From positions 372,001 through 436,000 of the forward strand of contig CP072828.1 of assembly GCA_017945845.1 (NCBI GenBank): 64,000 bases of DNA, given 5' to 3'. Made by a program: the position numbers and the translations under genes. This document shows positions 8,719-14,747 of this stretch, piece after piece. The stretch comes from Carnobacteriaceae bacterium zg-C25 (GTDB lineage: Bacteria; Bacillota; Bacilli; Lactobacillales; Aerococcaceae). Positions within the stretch are counted from its first letter, which is position 1. The number at the start of each line of letters is the position of its first letter. Below the pieces are notes generated by a model. The model saw only the letters and a program-made list of their open reading frames with translations. It searched no databases and was not told where the DNA came from.

Positions 8719-8799
8719 ATAATCGAAGTAAAAGACCATTCAAAACTGAAATTTTGCTAGAATGAGCAGTTTGATGATAAACCGAAAAGACAATTTGAG
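8719..8799 (+). promoter_or_regulatory. CRISPR leader with promoter and leader-anchoring sequence
   Basis: TATAAT at 8719-8724, with a weak TTAACG about 18 bp upstream, would start pre-crRNA near 8731. The leader ends with ATTTGAG (8793-8799) directly against the first repeat; this is the conserved type II-A leader-anchoring site that Cas1-Cas2/Csn2 uses for insertion. Near the predicted 5' end, 8735-8747 reads GACCATTCAAAAC, identical to part of the tracrRNA anti-repeat. From 8586 to 8700 nothing else is evident. Confidence 0.75.
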
Positions 8800-9285
8800 G
8801 TTTTAGAGCTGTGTTGTTTTGAATGGTTCCAAAACAATGCATGTCACATTAGAACAAATAACAGAGTTTTAGAGCTGTGTTGCTTTGAATGGTTCCAAAA
8901 CATAAAATCTACTTACTAATGAATGATAGACGTTTTAGAGCTGTGTTGTTTTGAATGGTTCCAAAACGTATAGATAACTTCTGTGATGTTACCGAAAGTT
9001 TTAGAGCTGTGTTGTTTTGAATGGTTCCAAAACTGAATTTGACGATGTTTATTTATCTTTTTCGTTTTAGAGCTGTGTTGTTTTGAATGGTTCCAAAACG
9101 GCAGGCGCCCCCGTACTCTAAGTAGGGTTTTAGAGCTGTGCTGTTTTGAATGGTTCCAAAACTCCGGTGGGTTAAGATTAGCGTTGATTAAAGTTTTAGA
9201 GCTGTGTTGTTTTGAATGGTTCCAAAACTATAGAGCGTCGCTAACATTTCATAGGAACGTTTTAGAGTTGTGTTGTTTTGAATGG
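8800..9285 (+). CRISPR. type II-A CRISPR array, 8 repeats and 7 spacers
   Basis: 36-bp repeats begin at 8800, 8866, 8932, 8998, 9064, 9127 and 9193, plus a truncated eighth at 9259-9285. The repeat starts GTTTTAGAGCTGTGTTG and ends GAATGGTTCCAAAAC, almost that of S. pyogenes. Repeat 2 has one T-to-C change (TTGCTTTG) and repeat 6 has GTGCTG. The last repeat has GAGTTG and lacks its final 9 bp. Spacers are 30 bp except the fifth (9100-9126), which is 27 bp and GC-rich. Degeneration at the far end marks it as leader-distal, agreeing with the leader on the left. Confidence 0.98.
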
Positions 9286-9311
9286 GCGGCATATTTTCCG
9301 GTGAAAATAAC

Positions 9312-9340
9312 TTTACAAACGCGGTGAAAAATAGTAAACT
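9312..9340 (+). promoter_or_regulatory. promoter of rplS
   Basis: TTTACA (9312-9317), 17 bp, TAAACT (9335-9340). It begins only 27 bp after the truncated terminal CRISPR repeat. Confidence 0.6.
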
Positions 9341-9346
9341 ATGCAA

Positions 9347-9427
9347 TGGTGTGATTGCACCGTGATTCAGATTATTCCGCTGGAAGTGCAGACTTTTAAG
9401 AATTTTCGCAGGAAAAGGAGAAAAACA
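9347..9427 (+). promoter_or_regulatory. rplS 5' leader, possible L19 autoregulatory element
   Basis: About 80 nt of untranslated leader contain CCGCTGG...CGCAGG-type complementary pieces just before the AAGGAG site. Firmicute rplS genes often carry an L19 leader motif here. A covariance-model match was not possible, so this is tentative. Confidence 0.35.
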
Positions 9428-9775
9428 ATGAGCAAATTAATTGAATTGATTACACAAAATCAATTACGTAACGATATTCCTGATTTTCGCCCTGGTGACA
9501 CAGTACGTGTTCATGCGAAAGTTGTAGAGGGTACTCGTGAACGTATTCAGTTATTTGAAGGTGTTGTTATTAAACGCCGTGGTGCTGGTATTAGTGAAAC
9601 ATATACAGTACGTAAAATTTCAAACGGTGTTGGTGTGGAACGTACATTCCCAATTCATACACCACGTGTAGCGAAAATTGAAGTGGTTCGCCATGGTAAA
9701 GTACGTCGTGCTAAATTGTACTACTTACGTGCATTGTCAGGTAAATCAGCTCGTATCGCTGAAAAACGTCGTTAA
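9428..9775 (+). CDS. rplS: 50S ribosomal protein L19
   Basis: The 115-residue product starts [16 protein letters not shown] and contains the family core [32 protein letters not shown] and [16 protein letters not shown]19 sits at the 30S-50S interface. An in-frame extension back to 9341 exists, but the ATG at 9428 has AAGGAG 8 nt upstream and gives the normal L19 N-terminus. The usual upstream neighbours rimM and trmD are not here; instead the CRISPR array abuts the promoter. A strong terminator follows. Confidence 0.97.
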   Translation: MSKLIELITQNQLRNDIPDFRPGDTVRVHAKVVEGTRERIQLFEGVVIKRRGAGISETYTVRKISNGVGVERTFPIHTPRVAKIEVVRHGKVRRAKLYYLRALSGKSARIAEKRR

Positions 9776-9786
9776 GATAAACAATG

Positions 9787-9809
9787 AAGGTCGCGCAAGC
9801 GACCTTTTT
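9787..9809 (+). terminator. terminator of rplS
   Basis: GGTCGC-GCAA-GCGACC followed by TTTTT, 12 bp after the stop codon. Confidence 0.9.
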
Positions 9810-9821
9810 GTCTACATGAAA

Positions 9822-9853
9822 TTAGGGTTGGTGGCTTATGCCATCAACCCTAA
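9822..9853. repeat. dispersed intergenic palindromic repeat, copy 2
   Basis: TTAGGGTTGGTGGC, loop TTAT, GCCATCAACCCTAA: a 14-bp stem with one G-U pair. It follows the rplS terminator and shares the GTTGGTGGC...ATCAAC core with the copies at 77-108 and 29870-29904. Confidence 0.65.
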
Positions 9854-9953
9854 AAACATACAGCCGAAACATATATGAACAGTATAAAATGAAAAAATAT
9901 GTCTGATGACGTGATACACTATCTATGTAATGTTAAGCGTGCGTTGAATTAGT

Positions 9954-9982
9954 TGTGATGGCAATGGTTTTATTGTATACTA
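9954..9982 (+). promoter_or_regulatory. promoter of the Rrf2 regulator gene
   Basis: TTGTGA, 17 bp, TATACT, placed 23 bp before the ATG at 10005. Confidence 0.6.
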
Positions 9983-10004
9983 TGCCACATAAGGAGGAAC
10001 TGCG

Positions 10005-10442
10005 ATGCAAATTTCAAATCGCTTTTCCATTGCCATTCACGTGTGTGTATTTATTGGATTGCACCAACAAAAACAAAAAGTAACAAGTGCGATTCTTGCT
10101 GAAACAGTAAATGTCAATCCGGTTGTGATTCGTCGTATTTTGCAACAGCTAAAGTCAGCCGATATTATTCATGTTTCACGTGGGGTTGGTGGAGCACAAT
10201 TAGCTAAAGAACCAGAATGTATTACGTTAAAAGATATTTACTATGCGGTGGAAAGTAACGGCAAATCAGGGCAGTTATTTAGTATCCATTCGCAAAACAA
10301 TAAAGATTGTCCATTTGGTCAATCTATAGAACATAAATTGGTCGATACATTTGACGATATTCAACAAACGCTAGATGCTAAATTAGAGACGATGACGCTA
10401 GCGTTATTTAGTCAAGAAATGCAATGTCCAGACACAAAATAA
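10005..10442 (+). CDS. Rrf2-family transcriptional regulator
   Basis: A 145-residue protein with the Rrf2 winged-helix pattern: MQISNRFSIAIHVCVFI at the start, a recognition helix in NVNPVVIRRILQQLKSADII, a wing with SRGVGGAQLAK, and the DIYYAVE helix. Iron-sulfur Rrf2 proteins carry three clustered cysteines in the C-terminal half; here only one (KDCPFG) is in that position, so a cluster sensor is unlikely and a YwnA/CymR-like redox or ligand sensor is more probable. AAGGAGG precedes the ATG. Its target is unknown; the adjacent infC operon has its own promoter. Confidence 0.85.
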   Translation: MQISNRFSIAIHVCVFIGLHQQKQKVTSAILAETVNVNPVVIRRILQQLKSADIIHVSRGVGGAQLAKEPECITLKDIYYAVESNGKSGQLFSIHSQNNKDCPFGQSIEHKLVDTFDDIQQTLDAKLETMTLALFSQEMQCPDTK

Positions 10443-10476
10443 TTGTTGAAATAGAGCAGAAATGCTGAAAAAACGT

Positions 10477-10652
10477 TTGACAAGTGTGTCGTGTTTTGAT
10501 ATATTATTAGAGACGAACAAGCAGAAGTACCCACTTCTCGCCTAAGTTGACATAGTCCTTGGGCAAATAGAGATTCTAGTATTGGAATGGTGGGTGCTGT
10601 GTGCACTCACTTTTTTTCTGTTTGAAGTTAAATCATTACGGAGGTGATAATC
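10477..10652 (+). promoter_or_regulatory. infC promoter and L20 leader (ribosomal autoregulation)
   Basis: Consensus promoter TTGACA (10477-10482), 17 bp, TATATT (10500-10505). The leader RNA carries GTACCCACTTC at about 10527-10537, which can pair with GTGGGT in the left arm of the terminator at 10590. Alternative pairing between these pieces is the L20-leader attenuation scheme known for infC-rpmI-rplT in Firmicutes: excess L20 favours the terminator. The mechanism is inferred from the family. Confidence 0.8.
10590..10617 (+). terminator. attenuator terminator upstream of infC
   Basis: GTGGGTGC, 5-nt loop, GCACTCAC, then seven T. It lies in the leader, before the ribosome binding site of infC. 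Confidence 0.85.
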
Positions 10653-11168
10653 ATCGCAAAAGATATGATGGTAAACGACGGTATTCGTGCAAAAGAGTTA
10701 CGTGTCATTACTGAAACAGGAGAGCAATTAGGTGTTATGTCAAAAGCACAAGCATTAAAAATTGCTGACGATTCAAACATGGATTTAGTGCTTGTTTCAC
10801 CAAATGCACAACCGCCTGTTGCACGTGTTATGGATTATGGGAAATACCGTTTTGAGCAACAAAAACGTGAGCGTGAGTCACGTAAAAATCAAAAAGTGGT
10901 AACCATTAAAGAAGTACGTTTAAGTCCAACGATTGACGACAATGACTTCCAAACGAAGTTACGTAATGGTCGTAAATTCTTAGAAAAAGGCGACAAAGTT
11001 AAAGTGTCTATCCGTTTTAAAGGAAGAGCGATTACACATAAAGAAATTGGACAACGTGTTTTAGAAAAATATGCCGACGAAACAGCAGATATTGCAAGCA
11101 TTGAATCACGTCCGAAAATGGATGGGCGTAGCATGTTCTTAATGCTCGCACCAAAAGGCGACAAGTAG
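10653..11168 (+). CDS. infC: translation initiation factor IF-3, rare ATC start
   Basis: IF-3 binds the 30S subunit and checks start-codon pairing. The product contains [13 protein letters not shown], the linker rich in [11 protein letters not shown] and the C-terminal domain with [13 protein letters not shown]. The only upstream GTG (10644) lies inside the ribosome binding site GGAGGTGA, so it cannot be the start. The codon at proper distance is ATC at 10653, giving (M)[11 protein letters not shown]-3 genes of bacteria typically use AUU or AUC to allow self-repression through start-codon discrimination. The first internal ATG is at 10665. rpmI follows 22 bp downstream. Confidence 0.92.
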   Translation: MAKDMMVNDGIRAKELRVITETGEQLGVMSKAQALKIADDSNMDLVLVSPNAQPPVARVMDYGKYRFEQQKRERESRKNQKVVTIKEVRLSPTIDDNDFQTKLRNGRKFLEKGDKVKVSIRFKGRAITHKEIGQRVLEKYADETADIASIESRPKMDGRSMFLMLAPKGDK

Positions 11169-11190
11169 ATATTTACAGGAGGAAGTAAAC

Positions 11191-11391
11191 ATGCCAAAAC
11201 AAAAAACTCACCGCGGATCAGCAAAACGTTTTAAAAGAACTGGTAACGGAGGATTAAAACGTGCTCACTCTGAAAGAAGCCACCGCTTCCACGGAAAAAC
11301 TAAAAAACAAAGACGTCAACACCGTAAAGCAACTATGGTACATATCACTGATATGAGACGTATCCGCAAACAATTAGCGCAATTACGTTAA
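11191..11391 (+). CDS. rpmI: 50S ribosomal protein L35
   Basis: The 66-residue basic protein [20 protein letters not shown] is a typical L35, preceded by AGGAGG. It is the middle gene of the infC-rpmI-rplT operon. A small stem, TTCACGATAACGTGAA, lies between it and rplT. Confidence 0.97.
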   Translation: MPKQKTHRGSAKRFKRTGNGGLKRAHSERSHRFHGKTKKQRRQHRKATMVHITDMRRIRKQLAQLR

Positions 11392-11468
11392 TCGTTACAA
11401 TAATATTTAATAATTGAGAATATTGGTTATTCACGATAACGTGAATATGACGCAAGGAGGAATTGATT

Positions 11469-11828
11469 ATGCCACGTGTTAAAGGTGGAACAGTGACGCG
11501 CAGACGTCGTAAAAGAATTTTAAAATTAGCTAAAGGTTACTATGGAGCAAAACATTTATTGTTCAAAACTGCTAAAGAGCAAGTAATGAAATCATACACT
11601 TACGCTTACCGTGACCGTCGTGCGAAAAAACGTGATTTCCGTAAATTATGGATTACACGTATTAATGCAGCGGCTCGCATGAACGGCTTAAGCTATAGCG
11701 TGTTCATGAACGGCTTAAAAGTTGCAGGTATCGAAGTAAACCGTAAAATGTTAGCTGACTTAGCGGTAAACGATGCACAAGCATTTACAGCGTTAGTAGA
11801 AGAAGCTAAAAAAGCTTTAAATAAATAA
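11469..11828 (+). CDS. rplT: 50S ribosomal protein L20
   Basis: A 119-residue protein starting [20 protein letters not shown], with the usual long basic N-terminal helix and the C-terminal RNA-binding domain ([20 protein letters not shown]). L20 builds the 50S subunit and represses its own operon through the leader upstream of infC. AAGGAGG lies before the ATG at 11469; the TTG two codons earlier is not needed. Confidence 0.97.
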   Translation: MPRVKGGTVTRRRRKRILKLAKGYYGAKHLLFKTAKEQVMKSYTYAYRDRRAKKRDFRKLWITRINAAARMNGLSYSVFMNGLKVAGIEVNRKMLADLAVNDAQAFTALVEEAKKALNK

Positions 11829-11836
11829 CAAGTAGT

Positions 11837-11864
11837 AAAAGGCTTTCCGAAAGGTAAGCCTTTT
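11837..11864 (+). terminator. terminator of the infC operon
   Basis: AAAAGGCTT and AAGCCTTTT pair around a 10-nt loop. Confidence 0.85.
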
Positions 11865-12001
11865 ATAGTTTATTGAAAATGCACGGATATAAGGTGCACT
11901 ATGTATGTTATATTGAAAGTGCCTTTATATACGGTAGACTTTTATCATTTGTTAAAAGTGTATTTGTATAGCAAAAAATAAGCAGACTATTGGAGAAAAC
12001 A

Positions 12002-12508
12002 ATGATTAAACCATGTACTTTACAAGATGTTAGCGCATTACAACACATCGCTTCAAAAACGTTTGTGGACACATTTGGTAAAGATAATACAGCGGAAGAT
12101 ATGAAAAAGCATGTTGAAACGGCGTACCATTTGGATAAATTGAGTCGCGAATTACAAGAAGATCAATCACAATATTACTTTTTGATGGTAGATGATGGTG
12201 TTGCGGGTTATTTGAAATTGAATTGGGGAACAGCGCAAAGTGAAGAAATGGGTGAACAGACGCTAGAAATTCAATGTTTATACGTGGATGTGGCGTTTAA
12301 ACGCCAAGGATACGGTAAACAAATGATGGATTTTGCAATCTCTAAAGCCAAAGAGTTAGGCAAAACATCTGTTTGGTTAGGTGTATGGGAGCGTAATACG
12401 GCAGCGATTGCTTTTTATCAGTCAGTAGGGTTTGAACAAAATGGCGCACATAGTTTTTGGGTTGGCGATGATGAACAAATCGATTGGATAATGGAGAAAA
12501 AGGTGTAA
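12002..12508 (+). CDS. GNAT-family N-acetyltransferase (PaiA/spermidine acetyltransferase-like)
   Basis: A 168-residue GNAT fold: the N-terminal IASKTFVDTFGKDNTAEDM region seen in PaiA-like enzymes, a central YLKLNWGTAQ strand, the acetyl-CoA loop VAFKRQGYGKQMMDFA (Q-x-x-G-x-G/A type), and the C-terminal VWERNTAAIAFYQSVGFE. The acceptor, possibly a polyamine or small amine, is inferred from similarity only. GGAG 6 nt before the ATG at 12002 fixes the start; the TTG at 11990 would overlap that site. Confidence 0.82.
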   Translation: MIKPCTLQDVSALQHIASKTFVDTFGKDNTAEDMKKHVETAYHLDKLSRELQEDQSQYYFLMVDDGVAGYLKLNWGTAQSEEMGEQTLEIQCLYVDVAFKRQGYGKQMMDFAISKAKELGKTSVWLGVWERNTAAIAFYQSVGFEQNGAHSFWVGDDEQIDWIMEKKV

Positions 12509-12564
12509 GCACTAAGTCATTATGTCGTAAAACCACTGAATACAAACGATGCTAGGGTAATTAT

Positions 12565-12610
12565 AAAAAGGTCAGTCGAGAACGATAGAGTCGTTTCGAC
12601 TGACCTTTTT
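12565..12610. terminator. bidirectional terminator
   Basis: A 15-bp perfect stem, AAAAAGGTCAGTCGA and its complement, flanked by A and T runs. It serves the GNAT gene on the plus strand and could serve the LiaF-like gene on the minus strand. Confidence 0.85.
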
Positions 12611-12673
12611 AGGTTGATTGGGTAGGTATCAATTTGTAAAAAATTGACGTTGTGTTTTGTGTTTGTACACTGT

Positions 12674-13393
12674 TTAAATATACACGATATTTAATTGTGC
12701 AAATTGCACACTACCTTCGATAATGAGTGTTTTTTCAAAAGTGTTTGGATGTTGTGCTTGGGTAGTTTCTCCTAAAAAGCAAGATACTTTATTGATGACT
12801 TGCCAATTTTTCGGAATGAATAAATTGATTTCTCCAAAAGTTGCGTTAACATGAATGTATGCTTGGTCGTCTTCCATTTTAGCATTATCAAAAAATATTT
12901 TACTTTCGCCAAATAAGCAAGTAAACGACATATAGTCTACATTTGTATTGATATATTCTGTAGTGCTCGCAAAAATGGTGTGATTATAGTGTCGTGATTG
13001 CGCATCATGCGTATCTTGAGAATCTATTTCTTTAAAATCATGACTGTCAAGAATGATTTTATTTTTCGTTTTTTTATGAATGTGTATTTTTTTTGGTTCA
13101 CGTTGTTCAAAAAGCATGTTCACACCGATATAGGCTAGAGTAGCCGATAGTATAACGGTCCAATTCGGTATATTGACCAATTGAAATTCGTGATTATATA
13201 CTAGAAATCCAATGACACAAGATGCAAAAATTCCGAATAATTGACGTCCTCTAATGCTTTGGACGAACCAATTGAATAAAAATCCAGTGATAATAATGAG
13301 CATCAACGGTATACTGGGTACTACTTTAAAATACTGTAGTATCACCAATGCTGATAAGGTGATAAAGCATAAACCCCATAATTGTTTTTTCAT
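12674..13393 (-). CDS. LiaF-like membrane protein
   Basis: A 239-residue protein with about four membrane helices in the first 95 residues, then a soluble C-terminal domain rich in beta strands (VDYMSFTCLFGESKIFF, IHVNATFGEINLFIPKNWQV, CFLGETTQ) like the C-terminal domain of LiaF/VraT-type cell-envelope stress proteins. It starts 4 bp after the LytTR gene, so the two form an operon. LytTR regulators next to LiaF-like proteins are a recurring pair in Lactobacillales, where the membrane protein often antagonises or senses for the regulator. That role is inferred here. Confidence 0.72.
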   Translation of the reverse strand: MKKQLWGLCFITLSALVILQYFKVVPSIPLMLIIITGFLFNWFVQSIRGRQLFGIFASCVIGFLVYNHEFQLVNIPNWTVILSATLAYIGVNMLFEQREPKKIHIHKKTKNKIILDSHDFKEIDSQDTHDAQSRHYNHTIFASTTEYINTNVDYMSFTCLFGESKIFFDNAKMEDDQAYIHVNATFGEINLFIPKNWQVINKVSCFLGETTQAQHPNTFEKTLIIEGSVQFAQLNIVYI

Positions 13394-13397
13394 GATG

Positions 13398-13850
13398 TTA
13401 CCTCGTTTCGTTTAATCTATCTTTCAATGCTTTATAGTAATGTCTAGACACATGTACCTGCTTATGTGTCTTGTAAAAAGAAATTGTACTTGTCCCCGAA
13501 AAAGACTTATTCAGTGCATGAATTTTTTTCGTATTGACAATCGTTGATTTAGAAATTCGTATAAAGTCAAAAGGCATACTAGATTCGATTTCATATAATT
13601 TCAATTTAGTGGTATACGTATCTTTTTCAGTATGGGCACATACGATATTGTCTTGGGTTTCGAAAAAAAGTATATCGGAAATTGGTATATAATATTCACT
13701 GTTTTCTTTGTAAAAGACGTACTTTAAAGTTTGTTTTGTACTCATCTCAATCGCTTTTTGTAAATTAGAAAAATTTTCGTTAAATGCAGGTGTTTTAATC
13801 GTGACTTCAATATCTTGAAGAGATTCATCCAACTCTATAATTAGCTTCAA
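13398..13850 (-). CDS. LytTR-type DNA-binding regulator
   Basis: A 150-residue protein with no receiver domain. The N-terminal 45 residues are of unclear fold; residues 45-150 are a LytTR domain (EYYIPISDILFFETQDN, YEIESSMPFDFIRISKSTIVN, VHVSRHYYKALKDRL). Such single-domain regulators bind pairs of direct repeats spaced two helical turns apart. The start is TTG at 13850, with AAAGGAG 9-10 nt upstream; the nearby ATG is out of frame. A tandem repeat of the right spacing lies about 120-155 bp upstream, suggesting autoregulation of this two-gene operon. Confidence 0.82.
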   Translation of the reverse strand: MKLIIELDESLQDIEVTIKTPAFNENFSNLQKAIEMSTKQTLKYVFYKENSEYYIPISDILFFETQDNIVCAHTEKDTYTTKLKLYEIESSMPFDFIRISKSTIVNTKKIHALNKSFSGTSTISFYKTHKQVHVSRHYYKALKDRLNETR

Positions 13851-13927
13851 TCATACACGCTCCTTTCCTATGTTGTGAAAAGCATAGACCAATTTAGTGT
13901 GTTACTATGATCATGTCTTATCTATAA

Positions 13928-14004
13928 AAAAGTATATCTTTTCTGTGTAAAAAAAGATATACTTTTTGCGTAAGTGGTATAAATTGATGGATAAGTGGTA
14001 TAAA
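13928..14004 (-). promoter_or_regulatory. upstream region of the LytTR operon: tandem operator, inverted repeat, promoter
   Basis: Two copies of TAAGTGGTATAAA (plus strand; 13971-13983 and 13992-14004) are exactly 21 bp apart, the two-turn spacing used by LytTR proteins. Below them on the minus strand is an inverted repeat of GTATATCTTTT (about 13930-13965) that also contains TTTACA, 18 bp, TTATAG as a possible promoter. Confidence 0.6.
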
Positions 14005-14013
14005 GTAAGTTGT

Positions 14014-14054
14014 AAAAAAGAGCAAGCCTTACAAAAGTAAGATTTGCTCTTTTT
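14014..14054. terminator. bidirectional terminator downstream of queT
   Basis: AAAAAGAGCAA...TTGCTCTTTTT with an inner CTTAC-AAAA-GTAAG stem. It ends the queT transcript on the minus strand. Confidence 0.85.
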
Positions 14055-14080
14055 GTTGTGTGTTTTTTAGCGATTTATAT

Positions 14081-14581
14081 TTAGACAATATCGTTTAAAT
14101 GAATGGTTTTATTGATGATATACATTGCAACGCTACCAATAGACATAATGACAAATTGGCTTGGTAACAAGCTGAAATAAATTGCCCATGCACTTGTATT
14201 AGCGCTGTTATCTACGAAAAATATAATTAACGCAATGGGTAACATTCCGATTACTGTAAAGTTGAAAATGTTAAACGCTAATCTTGCCAATTCGTTTTTT
14301 ATTTTTTTAAAGGCAACAATAGAGATGACGCAACATAATAAAGTTGCTAATGTACCGAATACCATATCAATCCATCCGAATGGAGAAGTGGTATTGGCTA
14401 AAAATACACCAACGCCAAGCGAGATGATATATTTTTTATTGTAAGCCATTAAATGATTTAATGTTTCCGAAATACGAAACTGTAATGGCCCGTATGAAAT
14501 AGGGGCAACTAAAACCGTCATTGCCACATAAATTGCTGCAACGAGTGCAAGCACGATTTGTTTTGTTAAATTTTTTTGCAT
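14081..14581 (-). CDS. queT: QueT-family queuosine-precursor transporter (ECF S component)
   Basis: A 166-residue membrane protein with about five or six helices, starting MQKNLTKQIVLALVAAIYVA. It has the QueT signatures YGPLQFRISETLNHL and LANTTSPFGWIDMVFG. Such S components bind preQ1 or related deazapurines and pair with a shared ECF module encoded elsewhere. The ORF can be extended 23 codons upstream, but the ATG at 14581 has GGAGG at 14593-14589, which is part of a preQ1 riboswitch, so the extension is untranslated leader. It has its own promoter and terminator. Confidence 0.9.
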   Translation of the reverse strand: MQKNLTKQIVLALVAAIYVAMTVLVAPISYGPLQFRISETLNHLMAYNKKYIISLGVGVFLANTTSPFGWIDMVFGTLATLLCCVISIVAFKKIKNELARLAFNIFNFTVIGMLPIALIIFFVDNSANTSAWAIYFSLLPSQFVIMSIGSVAMYIINKTIHLNDIV

Positions 14582-14588
14582 AAAAATG

Positions 14589-14627
14589 CCTCCTAGTTTT
14601 TTTTCGTGGGATGGTTTCGAACCACGT
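14589..14627 (-). promoter_or_regulatory. preQ1 class I riboswitch
   Basis: The minus strand reads CGTGGTTCGAAACC, ATCCCACG, then AAAAAAAACTAGGAGG. CGTGG pairs with CCACG; the UUC in the loop and the A-rich tail ending CUAGGAG match the preQ1-I aptamer. The ribosome binding site forms the tail, so ligand binding would block translation of queT. Confidence 0.88.
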
Positions 14628-14667
14628 TTTTGTGTCCATACATAAAGCATGAAAGAACAACTCCAAA

Positions 14668-14696
14668 ATTATACACACAATAACAGATGAAATCAA
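14668..14696 (-). promoter_or_regulatory. promoter of queT
   Basis: TTGATT (14696-14691), 17 bp, TATAAT (14673-14668) on the minus strand. Confidence 0.75.
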
Positions 14697-14747
14697 GCTT
14701 TAACTTTTGTATAATAACAATAAGTCATACTCAAATAGGAGATTGCC

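Noticed and set aside
9341-9427. 29-codon N-terminal extension of L19
   Set aside because: It has no binding site, is unlike any L19 and covers the untranslated leader; the ATG at 9428 is well supported.
9678-9878. 66-codon plus-strand ORF overlapping the end of rplS
   Set aside because: Runs through the rplS terminator and the palindromic repeat; a shadow frame.
14436-14696. 86-codon minus-strand ORF covering the queT leader
   Set aside because: It crosses the queT promoter and preQ1 riboswitch and overlaps queT in another frame.
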